This document shows, piece by piece, positions 1 to 9,423 of a stretch of DNA of 51,489 nt. The notes under the pieces are model-generated. The model made no database searches and had not been told where the DNA came from. It saw only the letters and a program-made list of their open reading frames with translations. Source of the DNA: an uncultured Flavobacteriaceae bacterium. Lineage in GTDB: Bacteria > Bacteroidota > Bacteroidia > Flavobacteriales > Flavobacteriaceae. Each line of letters begins with the position of its first letter. Position 1 is the stretch's first letter. The position numbers and the translations under genes were made by a program. The DNA lies in NCBI GenBank assembly GCA_905181825.1, contig CAJIZJ010000015.1:1-51489 (forward strand), given 5' to 3'.

Positions 1-1
1 A

Positions 2-700
2 AGACTTTCAAGTGAAAGACCCGAGATTAGCTTAGTTCTTAGCGATGGGGAAATAACTAGAGACACAGATGTTTATTATATAGACGGAACTACTACTGGA
101 TTTGATAATGGATATGACAGTACCACTTTTGGTGGCGCTGCCAATAGTTTTTCTATTTACACACACTTAGTGGCTAATAGTAACGGTCAAGATCTAGCCA
201 TTCAATCGCTTCCAAATTCAGACTTAGACACCATGATTATCCCAGTAGGGATTACAGCAGCAGCTGGAGAGCAGATAAGTATTTCAGCCAATGCGATTAA
301 CCTTCCTGAAGGAGTTAATATATACTTGGAAGATAAAAATGATAATTCTTTTACGATTTTAGATAGTACATCGACCTTTACAACAACCCCTGACGAAGAC
401 TTAAATGGAATTGGACGTTTCTATATACACACAACGGCAACGGCGCTTAGCGACAACCAAGTAAGCTTAACAAATGTTAGCATGTATGTCGTTGACAGTA
501 ATTTAACAATCACTGGTGTGCACACTGCCAATGCAAGCGTTCGCGTATATGATTTGGTAGGAAAAGAAGTCGTCAATACATCTTTTGAAGGAACAGGGCT
601 AAATAAAATAGAATTACCAGTCCTGACTACAGGTGTATATGTCGTGCAATTAGAAACGCAAACAGAGGCAGTTAACAAAAAAATAATTATCAAAAAATAA
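2..700 (+). CDS. T9SS-exported protein, C-terminal fragment (5' end outside window)
   Basis: The frame is open from base 2 with no stop before 700, so the gene starts upstream of the window; 232 residues are visible. A GTG at 170 is in frame but has no reason to be the start. The last ~75 residues form a type A T9SS sorting domain: a beta-rich stretch with RVYDLVGKEV, then GVYVVQLETQ, ending in a basic IIIKK tail. That domain directs export through the Por/type IX system and attachment to, or release from, the cell surface. The upstream part is Ser/Thr/Asp-rich beta-sheet sequence without a recognisable catalytic motif, so the function of the whole protein cannot be told. A 56-codon gene follows after 11 bp. 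Confidence 0.85.
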   Translation, partial: RLSSERPEISLVLSDGEITRDTDVYYIDGTTTGFDNGYDSTTFGGAANSFSIYTHLVANSNGQDLAIQSLPNSDLDTMIIPVGITAAAGEQISISANAINLPEGVNIYLEDKNDNSFTILDSTSTFTTTPDEDLNGIGRFYIHTTATALSDNQVSLTNVSMYVVDSNLTITGVHTANASVRVYDLVGKEVVNTSFEGTGLNKIELPVLTTGVYVVQLETQTEAVNKKIIIKK

Positions 701-711
701 AACGTACAACT

Positions 712-882
712 ATGAAAAATAAAGAACCTAAAGACATTTCACGAAAAGAGGCGCTTGGAAAGATTGGTAATTACGGAAAATATGCCGCTCTTACAGCCAT
801 AGGAACCTATATGATATTAGACCCTAAAAAGGCTCAAGCACAATCTGGACTAGACGATCCAGGTGATTTGTTTGACTCCTAA
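712..882 (+). CDS. 56-aa microprotein with Tat-like signal, downstream of T9SS gene
   Basis: ATG at 712, stop TAA at 880-882. The protein starts MKNKEPKDISRKEALGKIG, continues with a short hydrophobic segment (residues ~24-35, AALTAIGTYMIL) and then AQAQS, which reads like a signal peptidase I site. Only ~13 acidic residues ending in DLFDS would remain after cleavage. The SRKEAL-type n-region followed by a weak hydrophobic core resembles a degenerate twin-arginine signal. It sits 11 bp after the T9SS protein and ahead of a strong terminator, so the two are probably co-transcribed. I recall similar tiny proteins beside large T9SS proteins in other Flavobacteriaceae, but know of no assigned function. 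Alternative: a non-secreted regulatory peptide. Confidence 0.7.
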   Translation: MKNKEPKDISRKEALGKIGNYGKYAALTAIGTYMILDPKKAQAQSGLDDPGDLFDS

Positions 883-900
883 CAAACAATACTAGAAACA

Positions 901-930
901 AAAAAAACCTGCTTAATAGCAGGTTTTTTT
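901..930. terminator. Bidirectional rho-independent terminator (microprotein / glyA)
   Basis: A 12-bp stem with A/T flanks: 5' arm 901-912 (ending ACCTGC), loop TTAATA 913-918, 3' arm 919-930 (starting GCAGGT) followed by more T. The run of A on one side and T on the other lets it serve both convergent transcription units. Confidence 0.85.
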
Positions 931-951
931 TTATATAAAACTATCGGTTAT

Positions 952-2223
952 TTAAGAAACTAAAGGGCGGTGACTCATTAGTGCATTTACTTTTTGAGCA
1001 ATGGCTTCAAGCTTAGCTTCATCGTCATGGTTAATAATAACATCGTCAATAAGCGCTACAATCGTTTCCATATCAGATTCTTTCATGCCACGAGTTGTTA
1101 TTGCGGGTGTTCCCACTCTAATCCCAGAAGTAACAAATGGACTTTGAGTATCAAAAGGCACCATGTTCTTGTTGACTGTAATATCCGCTTTCACTAATGC
1201 ATTTTCTGCATCTTTTCCAGTAATATTCTTGTTTCGTAAATCAATCAACATCATGTGGTTATCAGTCCCACCAGAAATTAAATGGTAATCGCGCTTTACA
1301 AAGGCTTGAGCCATCGCATCCGCATTCTTTTTAACTTGTAAAATATAATGTAAAAAATCATCTGTTAAAGCTTCTCCAAAAGCAATGGCTTTTCCAGCAA
1401 TAACGTGCTCTAAAGGCCCGCCTTGGTTTCCAGGAAATATAGCAGAATCCAATAAGGAAGACATCATACGTACTTTTCCAGATTTTAAGGTAATTCCAAA
1501 AGGATTTTCAAAATCAGTACCCATCATAATTAGCCCGCCTCTAGGGCCTCTAAGTGTTTTGTGAGTAGTAGTTGTAACTATGTGGCAATGTGGCAAAGGA
1601 TCGTTTAAAATTCCCTTAGCAATGAGTCCTGAAGGGTGAGAAATATCTCCAAGTAATAATGCCCCTACACTGTCTGCAATAGCACGGAATCGTTTGTAAT
1701 CAATATCACGAGAATAAGCAGAAGCACCAGCGATAATTAACTTAGGTTGTTCTTTGGTTGCAATGTCTTGAATCTTATCATAATCCAAAACGCCTGTTTC
1801 CTTTTCAACTCCATAAAATACAGGATTGTATAAACGGCCCGAAAAATTAACTGGAGAACCATGTGTTAGGTGGCCCCCGTGAGATAAATCAAATCCTAAG
1901 ATCTTATCCCCTACTTTTAAACACGCATGAAACACAGCAGTGTTTGCTTGACTACCAGAGTGCGGTTGTACATTAGCCCAAGCAGCACCAAACAAAGTCT
2001 TAGCGCGGTCAATTGCTATTTGTTCAACTTCATCAACAATTTCACAACCACCATAATAACGCTTACCAGGGTAACCTTCAGCATATTTGTTGGTAAGGAC
2101 AGAGCCCGTAGCCTCCATTACTTGTTCACTTGTAAAGTTTTCAGAAGCGATCAATTCAATACCATTGATTTGACGTTCTTTTTCAGCTTTAATTAATTCA
2201 AAAATTTGTTCGTCGCGTTGCAT
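952..2223 (-). CDS. glyA: Serine hydroxymethyltransferase
   Basis: Cytosolic PLP enzyme interconverting serine + THF and glycine + 5,10-methylene-THF; it feeds one-carbon metabolism and links with the glycine cleavage T protein encoded at 7.4 kb. At 423 residues it has normal family length. Seen directly: LIASENF near residues 24-30, [13 protein letters not shown] at 48-59, HSGSQAN at 88-94, and the PLP-lysine motif [14 protein letters not shown] with Lys222. The start at 2223 places the N-terminus just before the conserved helix, as expected. A TAnnTTTG-like box (2250-2257, minus strand) lies just upstream. Single-gene unit ending at the shared terminator near 0.9 kb. Confidence 0.97.
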   Translation of the reverse strand: MQRDEQIFELIKAEKERQINGIELIASENFTSEQVMEATGSVLTNKYAEGYPGKRYYGGCEIVDEVEQIAIDRAKTLFGAAWANVQPHSGSQANTAVFHACLKVGDKILGFDLSHGGHLTHGSPVNFSGRLYNPVFYGVEKETGVLDYDKIQDIATKEQPKLIIAGASAYSRDIDYKRFRAIADSVGALLLGDISHPSGLIAKGILNDPLPHCHIVTTTTHKTLRGPRGGLIMMGTDFENPFGITLKSGKVRMMSSLLDSAIFPGNQGGPLEHVIAGKAIAFGEALTDDFLHYILQVKKNADAMAQAFVKRDYHLISGGTDNHMMLIDLRNKNITGKDAENALVKADITVNKNMVPFDTQSPFVTSGIRVGTPAITTRGMKESDMETIVALIDDVIINHDDEAKLEAIAQKVNALMSHRPLVS

Positions 2224-2249
2224 GTGTTGTATTATTCAAAAGTTATATG

Positions 2250-2257
2250 CAAAATTA
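2250..2257 (-). promoter_or_regulatory. Possible glyA -7 box (TAATTTTG)
   Basis: On the minus strand this reads TAATTTTG, a match to the Bacteroidota TAnnTTTG element, 27 bp before the glyA ATG. No clear TTG -33 element at the right distance. Confidence 0.4.
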
Positions 2258-2477
2258 ATAATAAGATTGCTTTAAATCCATAAAAAATAAATATTTAAAC
2301 ACTATTTATTAAACAGTCATCAACATTTTGAAGAAAGGAGAAGTGACTAGAAAATTTATGGTATTTCTTTACATTAAGAAATGTTTATAAATAAGTGTGT
2401 TTTTGCTAAGTATTAAAAATTTAAACCCTCTAAATTCATTAATCTATAAAATTATAGTATTTTTTTTTTTAGCCCTG

Positions 2478-2494
2478 TAAATTTGATACTTTTG
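2478..2494 (+). promoter_or_regulatory. Likely thr operon promoter (-7 boxes)
   Basis: Two overlapping-phase matches to TAnnTTTG: TAAATTTG at 2478-2485 and TACTTTTG at 2487-2494. The second lies 18 bp ahead of the leader ORF start at 2513. A T-tract precedes them; there is no obvious TTG -33. Confidence 0.5.
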
Positions 2495-2512
2495 AGAGTA
2501 TATTTATTTATT

Positions 2513-2629
2513 ATGAACAGTACAAATATTAAGTCACACTCACTCTCCTCGGGATTGTTGTATTCAAACATTAGGTTTATCACAATTTCAATGCTTATTA
2601 TTACCCTTTTGGGTCTAATTGATATATAA
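2513..2629 (+). CDS. Putative thr operon leader peptide (38 aa)
   Basis: ATG at 2513, stop at 2627-2629, 63 bp before thrA. The 38-residue product is Ser-rich first (HSLSSG) and then Ile/Thr/Leu-rich, with segment RFITISMLIITLLGLIDI holding seven Ile and two Thr. This fits a leader whose translation senses threonine/isoleucine-charged tRNA, as in the enteric thr leader, but Thr codons are few. It is followed by a hairpin plus T-run (2645-2671) before thrA. The last part could also be read as a single membrane-spanning microprotein. The call rests on position, size and the following hairpin, not on a recognised family. Confidence 0.45.
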   Translation: MNSTNIKSHSLSSGLLYSNIRFITISMLIITLLGLIDI

Positions 2630-2644
2630 ATCCTCTTTCAAACT

Positions 2645-2671
2645 ATTGTTTAATGCAAAACAATCGTTTTT
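2645..2671 (+). promoter_or_regulatory. Attenuator-like hairpin upstream of thrA
   Basis: Perfect 7-bp AT-rich stem: ATTGTTT (2645-2651), loop 2652-2657, AAACAAT (2658-2664), then CG and five T. Placed between the leader ORF stop and the thrA start, where an intrinsic attenuator would sit. The stem is weak (one G-C pair), so it may need another structure or act only partially. Confidence 0.4.
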
Positions 2672-2692
2672 AAATAATTCAAAAAAAATAAA

Positions 2693-5143
2693 ATGAAAGT
2701 CTTAAAATTTGGTGGAACATCCGTAGGTTCCGCAAAAAACATACAGAAAGTTATAGAGATTATAAAAAATGAATCTTTATCAGAAAATGTATCCGTAGTT
2801 GTCTCTGCTATTGGAGGAATTACAGATAAATTACTGGCTGCGGCTAACAAGGCTATTGAAAAAAACAAAAACTACAAAGAAGATTTTGAATCCTTACGCT
2901 TGAAGCATATTGAAGTTGTTGACGGCTTATTAACTGGGGAAGCACACGAAACCACTTTAGACATTGTTTTAAACCACCTTTCAAAGCTAGAAAAAATATT
3001 AGATGGTATTTATTTGATAAATGAACTGTCCCCTAAAACTACAGATAAACTTTTAAGTTTTGGAGAATTACTTTCTTCGTTAATTATTTACGAAACGATG
3101 AAATTACATGACTTAAATATTCAATTAAAAAATTCACAAAATCTAATCGTTACAGATTCAAATTTCACAAACGCTGCTGTAAATTTTGGAGAAACAAATG
3201 AAAACATTATTACCTATTTTGGTAGTAATGACAAGATCATAACCATACTTCCAGGGTTTATCTCAAAATCTGAAAATGGAGAAATTACAACACTAGGTCG
3301 TGGAGGCTCGGACTATACAGCAGCTATTATAGCTGCTGCAATGAATGCCAGTGTACTTCAGATATGGACAGACGTAAGCGGCATGTTTACAACAAACCCA
3401 AAATCAGTTAAGAATGCCAAACCTATCAAAAAGTTATCTTATTTAGAAGCTATTGAATTATCTCATTTTGGAGCCAAAGTATTATACCCGCCTACCGTAC
3501 TACCCGTACTCTCAAAACACATCCCTCTATTAATTAAGAACACCTTAGCCCCCCAAGATGAAGGTACCTTAATTACTCATATTGTTGAAAACAGAAACCC
3601 TAATCCTATCAAAGGAATTAGTAATATTAATAATGTTGCATTATTAACATTGCAAGGAAATGGTATGGTTGGTATTCCTGGGTTTTCAAAACGGTTATTT
3701 GAAACGCTGGCAAGAGAAAAGATAAATGTAATTATTGCCACTCAAGCCTCTTCTGAGCATTCTATTTGTATAGGAATTGCAGACAATGAAGCCACGCTGG
3801 CTAAGTATGTTATTGATAAGGAATTTGAGAATGAAATATCTCTTTTTAAAATTGATCCACTAGTGGTTGAGACTAACCTATCAATTATAGCAGTTGTAGG
3901 TGATCAGATGAAAAGTCACCAAGGGATAAGTGGTAAAATGTTTAGCACCTTAGGGAGAAACAATGTTAATATTCGTGCCATTGCTCAAGGAGCCTCCGAA
4001 CGTAATATATCTGCCATAATAGCAGAATCAGATGTTACAAAGGCATTAAACTGTTTACATGAACGCTTTTTTGAAACAGAGACAAAACAAATTAATCTGT
4101 TTATATCAGGAGTTGGAAATGTTGGGAAATCTTTAATTAATCAAATTGAACAACAGAAAAAATATATAAAAACAAACCTGAAGATCAAATTAAAAGTGAT
4201 TGGTTTATCTAATTCTAAAAAAATGACCTTAGAAAAAGATGGAATTGATTTAAAGGACTGGGATTCTATTTTAAAAAATGGTGAAAAATCTGATCCTATT
4301 GGCTTTTTTGAAGCTACAAAAGCGCTTAACCTTAGAAACTCCATTTTTATTGACATCACAGCTAGTGATCTTGTAGCTTCTAATTATGCACAGTATTTAA
4401 AACACAGTATCGCTGTCGTTGCTTGTAATAAAATAGCCTGTTCTAGTAGTATTGAAAACTATTTAGATTTAAAGCAGTTGTCACACAAATACAATGTTCC
4501 TTTTTTATTCGAAACAAATGTAGGTGCGGGACTTCCGGTCATAGACACATTAAAACATCTCATAAATTCAGGGGATGAAATAAACACTGTTCATGCTGTT
4601 CTTTCAGGAAGTTTAAATTATATATTTAATAATTTTAATGAAAACACTACCTTTCACGAAGTTGTGAAACAGGCACAAATTGAAGGCTACACTGAACCAG
4701 ACCCTAGAATTGATTTAAGTGGAGTTGATGTGGCTAGAAAATTATTAATTTTAGCACGTGAAAGTGGCGAAATGCTTAATATGTCAGACATAGAAAATGA
4801 GGCCTTTTTACCTAAAGAATGTATGGCTGCTGAAACTGTAGAAGCATTTTATGAAACTTTAAAGACCACAGAGAATGATTTTCAAAAGTTATACTCTGCA
4901 GCAGCATCTAACCAATGTAAATTAAAGTATGTTGCGGAATTTAAAGACGGAAAAGCTAAAGTAGGTTTAAAAGAGATTCCTGAAGGGCATCCATTTTATA
5001 ATTTGGAAGGCAAGGACAATATTGTGATGTTTTACACCAATAGATACAGGGAACAGCCAATGATTATTAAGGGCGCAGGTGCAGGTTCTGAAGTTACAGC
5101 TTCTGGCTTATTTGCTGACATCATTAGAATATCAAATAACTAA
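2693..5143 (+). CDS. thrA: Bifunctional aspartokinase / homoserine dehydrogenase
   Basis: Catalyses the first and third steps from aspartate toward threonine/methionine: ATP-dependent phosphorylation of aspartate and NAD(P)H reduction of aspartate semialdehyde to homoserine. At 816 residues it has the usual fused length. The N-terminal kinase shows KFGGTSVG (5-12) and the GRGGSDYTA loop near residue 205; a regulatory ACT region follows (~300-455), then the dehydrogenase Rossmann motif GVGNVG at 473-478 and the signature EPDPRIDLSGVDVARK near 670-685. First gene of thrABC; thrB starts 4 bp after its stop, suggesting translational coupling. The ACT domains imply feedback control by threonine, and the leader region suggests transcriptional control. 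Confidence 0.97.
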   Translation: MKVLKFGGTSVGSAKNIQKVIEIIKNESLSENVSVVVSAIGGITDKLLAAANKAIEKNKNYKEDFESLRLKHIEVVDGLLTGEAHETTLDIVLNHLSKLEKILDGIYLINELSPKTTDKLLSFGELLSSLIIYETMKLHDLNIQLKNSQNLIVTDSNFTNAAVNFGETNENIITYFGSNDKIITILPGFISKSENGEITTLGRGGSDYTAAIIAAAMNASVLQIWTDVSGMFTTNPKSVKNAKPIKKLSYLEAIELSHFGAKVLYPPTVLPVLSKHIPLLIKNTLAPQDEGTLITHIVENRNPNPIKGISNINNVALLTLQGNGMVGIPGFSKRLFETLAREKINVIIATQASSEHSICIGIADNEATLAKYVIDKEFENEISLFKIDPLVVETNLSIIAVVGDQMKSHQGISGKMFSTLGRNNVNIRAIAQGASERNISAIIAESDVTKALNCLHERFFETETKQINLFISGVGNVGKSLINQIEQQKKYIKTNLKIKLKVIGLSNSKKMTLEKDGIDLKDWDSILKNGEKSDPIGFFEATKALNLRNSIFIDITASDLVASNYAQYLKHSIAVVACNKIACSSSIENYLDLKQLSHKYNVPFLFETNVGAGLPVIDTLKHLINSGDEINTVHAVLSGSLNYIFNNFNENTTFHEVVKQAQIEGYTEPDPRIDLSGVDVARKLLILARESGEMLNMSDIENEAFLPKECMAAETVEAFYETLKTTENDFQKLYSAAASNQCKLKYVAEFKDGKAKVGLKEIPEGHPFYNLEGKDNIVMFYTNRYREQPMIIKGAGAGSEVTASGLFADIIRISNN

Positions 5144-5147
5144 CTAA

Positions 5148-6071
5148 ATGAATGAAATAAAACTTTTTTCGCCTGCTACGGTCGCCAATGTGTCTTGTGG
5201 CTTTGATGTGTTGGGTTTTTGTTTAGAGGCTGTTGGAGATGAAATGATTATTCGGAAAACAATAAATAAAGGCATTAAAATAACTAAAATTGAAGGCTAT
5301 GACCTTCCTTTTGATGTTACTAAAAATGTTGCTGGTGTTTCAGCAATGGCTTTGTATGAGGCTGCAAATCCAGAATGCGGATTTGAAATAGAAATTTATA
5401 AAAATATCAAGCCTGGAAGCGGAGTTGGAAGTAGCTCAGCTAGTGCAGCCGGAAGTGTTTATGGAATGAATGTTTTGTTAGGCAACCCCTACTCTGCTCT
5501 AGAACTTACCGCTTTTGCAATGAAAGGAGAAGCTATTGCAAGTCAAAGCGAACATGCAGATAATATTGCACCTGCTTTATTTGGAGGCTTTACATTAGTA
5601 AAAAGCTTAGAGCCCTTAGAGATTTTACAACTCCCAACACCCGATGATTTATTTGCAGTCGTTATACACCCCCAAATTGAAGTAAAAACAGCAGATGCTA
5701 GAAAAATATTACCAGAAAATATTTCTTTAAAAAATGCCATTACACAATGGTCAAACGTAGGAAGTCTGATTCATGGATTACACACAAATGACTATGAGCT
5801 AATTAGTCGTTCTTTAACAGATGTAGTTGTAGAACCATTTAGAAGCCAATTAATTCCTGGATTTGAAAGAATCAAAGAAACTGCTTTGAAAAATGGAGCT
5901 TTAGGTACTGGTATTTCTGGTTCTGGCCCATCAGTTTTTAGCTTATGTAAAAGTCGTTTGACTGCAATTAAAGTTGAAAGTGCAATTAGACAGGCATATA
6001 CAACGCAAAATATTGCCTTTGAAGTCTATGTGTCTAAAATTAATATGGAGGGAATCCGAAAACTAAACTAA
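5148..6071 (+). CDS. thrB: Homoserine kinase
   Basis: GHMP-family kinase that phosphorylates homoserine with ATP, giving O-phosphohomoserine for ThrC. At 307 residues it is typical. The ATP-binding loop PGSGVGSSSAS is at residues 89-99, an N-terminal FSPATVANVSCGFD motif at 8-20, and the C-terminal GHMP motif LGTGISGSGPSVF near 250-262. Four bases separate it from thrA and 8 from thrC, so the three genes form one operon. Confidence 0.96.
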   Translation: MNEIKLFSPATVANVSCGFDVLGFCLEAVGDEMIIRKTINKGIKITKIEGYDLPFDVTKNVAGVSAMALYEAANPECGFEIEIYKNIKPGSGVGSSSASAAGSVYGMNVLLGNPYSALELTAFAMKGEAIASQSEHADNIAPALFGGFTLVKSLEPLEILQLPTPDDLFAVVIHPQIEVKTADARKILPENISLKNAITQWSNVGSLIHGLHTNDYELISRSLTDVVVEPFRSQLIPGFERIKETALKNGALGTGISGSGPSVFSLCKSRLTAIKVESAIRQAYTTQNIAFEVYVSKINMEGIRKLN

Positions 6072-6079
6072 AATTAAAA

Positions 6080-7375
6080 ATGAACTATTACAGTTTAAAT
6101 AATATAGCTCCCAATACCACTTTTGAAACTGCAGTTATAAAAGGACTTGCACCTGATAAAGGCTTATATTTTCCTGAAAATATAACGGCATTGGATCCCT
6201 CTTTCTTTGATACAATTGAAACTTTATCAAATGAAGAAATTGCCTATGAAGCCATCAAACAGTTCATAAGCCCCGAAATTCCCGAAGCTGTTTTAAAAAC
6301 TATTGTGTCCGAAACACTAAACTTTGATTTTCCTGTTGTCAAACTCACAGATTCTATATCTACATTAGAGTTATTTCACGGTCCAACAATGGCTTTCAAG
6401 GATGTGGGTGCACGGTTTATGGCGCGATGTTTAGGCTATTTCAATAAAAATAACTCTAACGAAGTTACCGTATTAGTAGCCACATCAGGAGATACTGGAG
6501 GTGCAGTTGCCAATGGGTTTTTAGGGGTCAGAGGCGTAAGAGTCGTTATTTTATACCCAAGTGGGAAAGTAAGTAATATTCAAGAAAAACAACTAACTAC
6601 TTTAGGACAAAATATTACCGCCTTAGAAGTAGAGGGCACTTTTGATGATTGTCAAGACATGGTAAAAAAAGCATTTTTAGATGAAGAACTTACTTCAAAA
6701 ATGCAACTCACTTCTGCAAATTCAATTAATGTGGCTCGATGGCTTCCTCAAATGTTTTATTTTATGTTTGCTTACAAGCAGTTAAAAAACAAATACAAAG
6801 ACATTGTTTTTTCAGTTCCAAGCGGAAATTTTGGTAATGTATGTGCGGGTATGATTGCACAAAAGCTAGGCTTACCCATCAAACATTTCATTGCTTCTAA
6901 TAATGACAATAATGTAGTAACACGCTACTTAAAATCTACTAATTATGAGCCTAAGCCTTCAGTTCAAACAGTTAGTAATGCAATGGATGTCGGAAACCCA
7001 AGTAATTTTATTCGTATTCAAGCCATTTATGACAACGATTTTAATACTTTAAAATCAAATTTATCCTCATTCAGTTTTACCGATAAAGAAACCAAAGAAG
7101 CTTTAGAGGAGATTTATCAAACAACTGGCTATGTTGCAGATCCTCACGGAGCTGTAGGATATTTAGGAAGTAAATCCTACTTGACTACCAATAAAGAAGC
7201 GCATTGTGTCTTCTTAGAAACAGCCCACCCCACTAAGTTTTTAGATGTTGTGGAATCAGTTATTGACATTGATATTCCGTTACCTGAACAAATTAAGGCA
7301 GTCATTGATAAAACTAAAGTAGCAACAGCGGTTAATAACTATACAGAATTTAAGGCTTTTTTAACGCAGCTATAA
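6080..7375 (+). CDS. thrC: Threonine synthase
   Basis: PLP enzyme converting O-phosphohomoserine to threonine; last step of the operon pathway. 431 residues, the shorter bacterial class. The motif [15 protein letters not shown] at 100-114 contains the PLP lysine (K107), and [12 protein letters not shown] and the phosphate-binding [10 protein letters not shown] are both present. The N-terminus (MNYYSLNN) matches the family start. Last gene of thrABC; gcvT begins 52 bp later behind its own promoter-like box, and I see no terminator between them. Confidence 0.96.
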   Translation: MNYYSLNNIAPNTTFETAVIKGLAPDKGLYFPENITALDPSFFDTIETLSNEEIAYEAIKQFISPEIPEAVLKTIVSETLNFDFPVVKLTDSISTLELFHGPTMAFKDVGARFMARCLGYFNKNNSNEVTVLVATSGDTGGAVANGFLGVRGVRVVILYPSGKVSNIQEKQLTTLGQNITALEVEGTFDDCQDMVKKAFLDEELTSKMQLTSANSINVARWLPQMFYFMFAYKQLKNKYKDIVFSVPSGNFGNVCAGMIAQKLGLPIKHFIASNNDNNVVTRYLKSTNYEPKPSVQTVSNAMDVGNPSNFIRIQAIYDNDFNTLKSNLSSFSFTDKETKEALEEIYQTTGYVADPHGAVGYLGSKSYLTTNKEAHCVFLETAHPTKFLDVVESVIDIDIPLPEQIKAVIDKTKVATAVNNYTEFKAFLTQL

Positions 7376-7399
7376 ACAGCTTCAGTTCCTATTTTTGTT

Positions 7400-7407
7400 T
7401 AAATTTG
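7400..7407 (+). promoter_or_regulatory. Possible gcvT -7 box (TAAATTTG)
   Basis: Exact TAnnTTTG match 20 bp ahead of the gcvT ATG at 7428. It lies inside the span that an upstream TTG start would translate, which favours the ATG at 7428 as the true start. Confidence 0.45.
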
Positions 7408-7427
7408 TAGTGAAAATACGATTCACT

Positions 7428-8510
7428 ATGAAAACAATTGCACTCCATTCAATACACGAAGCACTTAATGCAAAGATGGTTCCTTTTGCCGGGTATATAA
7501 TGCCTGTGCAGTATGAAGGAGTAACGCTTGAACACCAAACTGTTCGTGAAGGGGTTGGCGTATTTGATGTATCACATATGGGTGAATTTATTATTGAGGG
7601 GCCAATGGCACTAGAGCTGATTCAAAAGGTTTCTTCAAATGATGCTTCTAAACTAACAATAGGAAAAGCGCAATACAGTTGTTTACCTAACGACTTAGGG
7701 GGGATTGTAGACGACTTGATTATTTACAAATTAAAAGAAGATTCCTATTTACTAGTCGTTAATGCTAGTAACATAGATAAAGACTGGGATTGGATTGTTT
7801 CTAAAAATTCAATGGGAGCTAAGATGAAAAACAGTAGTGAAGACTACTCGCTTTTAGCTATTCAAGGTCCAAAGGCAGTAGATGCAATGCAATCTTTATC
7901 TAGTGTAGATTTATCAAGTATTAATTTTTATAATTTCACAATTTCTGATTTTGCAGGAGTTAAAGATGTTATTATATCGGCAACTGGATACACTGGAAGT
8001 GGTGGTTTTGAAATTTATTGTAAAAACTCAGATGCTAAACAAATTTGGGAACGCGTCTTTGAAGCAGGTAAATCTTACGAGATTAAACCTATTGGATTAG
8101 CTGCAAGAGATACATTACGACTTGAAATGGGGTACTGCCTTTATGGGAATGATATAAACGATGAAACCTCACCAATTGAAGCTGGCTTGGGATGGGTAAC
8201 TAAATTCACAAAAACCTTTACAAATTCTGAAGCTCTTGAGCTTCAAAAACAAAATGGAACCGAGCGACGACTGGTTGGTTTTGAGTTATTGGAACGAGGA
8301 ATTCCAAGAAAAGACTACCGAATTGAAGATACAGAAGGAAATGAAATTGGAATTGTGACGTCTGGCACAATGGCACCTTCTTTAGGCAAAGGGATTGGCT
8401 TAGGATATGTTTTAAGTGATCATAAAGCTATAGGGACCGACATACGTATTGCGATTCGTAAACATAAAGTAGCTGCAAAAATAGTTAAACTCCCTTTTTA
8501 TAAAAAATAA
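7428..8510 (+). CDS. gcvT: Glycine cleavage system T protein (aminomethyltransferase)
   Basis: Transfers the methylene group from the aminomethyl-lipoyl H protein to tetrahydrofolate, releasing ammonia. The family begins right before the conserved ALH..H segment, so I chose ATG 7428 (360 aa) rather than the in-frame TTG at 7395, which would add 11 unconserved residues over a promoter-like box. Visible signatures: [14 protein letters not shown] (18-31), [10 protein letters not shown] (44-53), [10 protein letters not shown] with the folate-binding acidic pair D95/D96, and the C-terminal barrel with [21 protein letters not shown]. The P and H proteins are not in this window. glyA at 1-2 kb supplies the same one-carbon pool. 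Confidence 0.95.
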   Translation: MKTIALHSIHEALNAKMVPFAGYIMPVQYEGVTLEHQTVREGVGVFDVSHMGEFIIEGPMALELIQKVSSNDASKLTIGKAQYSCLPNDLGGIVDDLIIYKLKEDSYLLVVNASNIDKDWDWIVSKNSMGAKMKNSSEDYSLLAIQGPKAVDAMQSLSSVDLSSINFYNFTISDFAGVKDVIISATGYTGSGGFEIYCKNSDAKQIWERVFEAGKSYEIKPIGLAARDTLRLEMGYCLYGNDINDETSPIEAGLGWVTKFTKTFTNSEALELQKQNGTERRLVGFELLERGIPRKDYRIEDTEGNEIGIVTSGTMAPSLGKGIGLGYVLSDHKAIGTDIRIAIRKHKVAAKIVKLPFYKK

Positions 8511-8522
8511 CACGTTTTAGCT

Positions 8523-9350
8523 ATGGCAACATTAAAAAAACACCGCGTTCTTATATTGGGAGTTAGTGGTTTTTTAGGTGGTGTTATTTATAGAGAGCTC
8601 CACCCCTATTTTCAAACATTTGGCACATATAAGACTTCGAAATCAGTACTAAAAAAAAACACACATTTTTATCAGTATGACTTTGAAGAAGATGATATCT
8701 TTGAAATATTAAATTTGATAAAACCCACTATTATCATCTCATCCTTGAGAGGAAATTTTTCTGCTCAACTCACAGCTCATAAACATCTCTATGAGTATGT
8801 AAATCAAAAAAAGGGTTGTAAAATCATTTTTTTATCGTCTGCAAACGTCTTTGATGCCTATAGCAAATTCCCAAGCTACGAAAATGACACTACACTTAGC
8901 AACAGTATTTACGGCCATTTTAAAATTAGACTTGAACAATTATTTTTAAAGTTACCAGCTAAAAAAGTGGCAATTGTTAGGTTACCTATGGTGTTTGGTA
9001 ATCAATCACCACGTAATAACGAGATAAAATTATTAATAGAACTAAATGAACCAATAGAGCTATTTCCAAACCTAATAATGAATGTGATTACCGCCAAAAA
9101 AGTATCTCAACAATTACATTATATAATAAACAGAAACAAATTTGGGACTTTTCACCTGGGAAGCTCAGACTTAGTATGTCATGATGATTTCATTAAAGAG
9201 ATTGTATCGAAAATGAATTTTATAAATACTAGATATAAACTTGTTTACACTACTAATGATTCCCGCTATTTAGCAGTCTTGCCAAGAGACAATAAACTTC
9301 CTAAACATCTTCAAATGAAAAGTAAGGAAGTAATTGACGATATGATTTAA
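8523..9350 (+). CDS. RmlD-like NAD(P)-dependent sugar-nucleotide reductase
   Basis: 275-residue extended short-chain dehydrogenase. The nucleotide-binding loop GVSGFLGG is at residues 13-20, the SSANVFD strand end near 110 and the catalytic-type YGHFK (Y-x3-K) near 137-141. These match the dTDP-4-dehydrorhamnose reductase / epimerase superfamily. The substrate cannot be read from the sequence and no rml genes are adjacent; it sits 12 bp after gcvT and 73 bp before the yebC-type gene. An orphan epimerase acting on a surface sugar is the simplest reading. Confidence 0.75.
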   Translation: MATLKKHRVLILGVSGFLGGVIYRELHPYFQTFGTYKTSKSVLKKNTHFYQYDFEEDDIFEILNLIKPTIIISSLRGNFSAQLTAHKHLYEYVNQKKGCKIIFLSSANVFDAYSKFPSYENDTTLSNSIYGHFKIRLEQLFLKLPAKKVAIVRLPMVFGNQSPRNNEIKLLIELNEPIELFPNLIMNVITAKKVSQQLHYIINRNKFGTFHLGSSDLVCHDDFIKEIVSKMNFINTRYKLVYTTNDSRYLAVLPRDNKLPKHLQMKSKEVIDDMI

Positions 9351-9370
9351 CTATTTAGGTCTCATAATAT

Positions 9371-9400
9371 TTGTTTTTGAGCCAAGCATTTTTATTTTTG
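9371..9400 (+). promoter_or_regulatory. Promoter of the yebC-type gene (TTG-N19-TATTTTTG)
   Basis: TTG at 9371-9373, 19-bp spacer, TATTTTTG at 9393-9400, 23 bp before the ATG at 9424. Both elements match the Bacteroidota housekeeping consensus. Confidence 0.65.
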
Positions 9401-9423
9401 TTAAACTTAATAAACAGGAACCT

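Noticed and set aside
7395-7427. TTG start for gcvT adding 11 residues
   Set aside because: The added residues are not family-like and cover a TAAATTTG box; ATG 7428 fits the family N-terminus.
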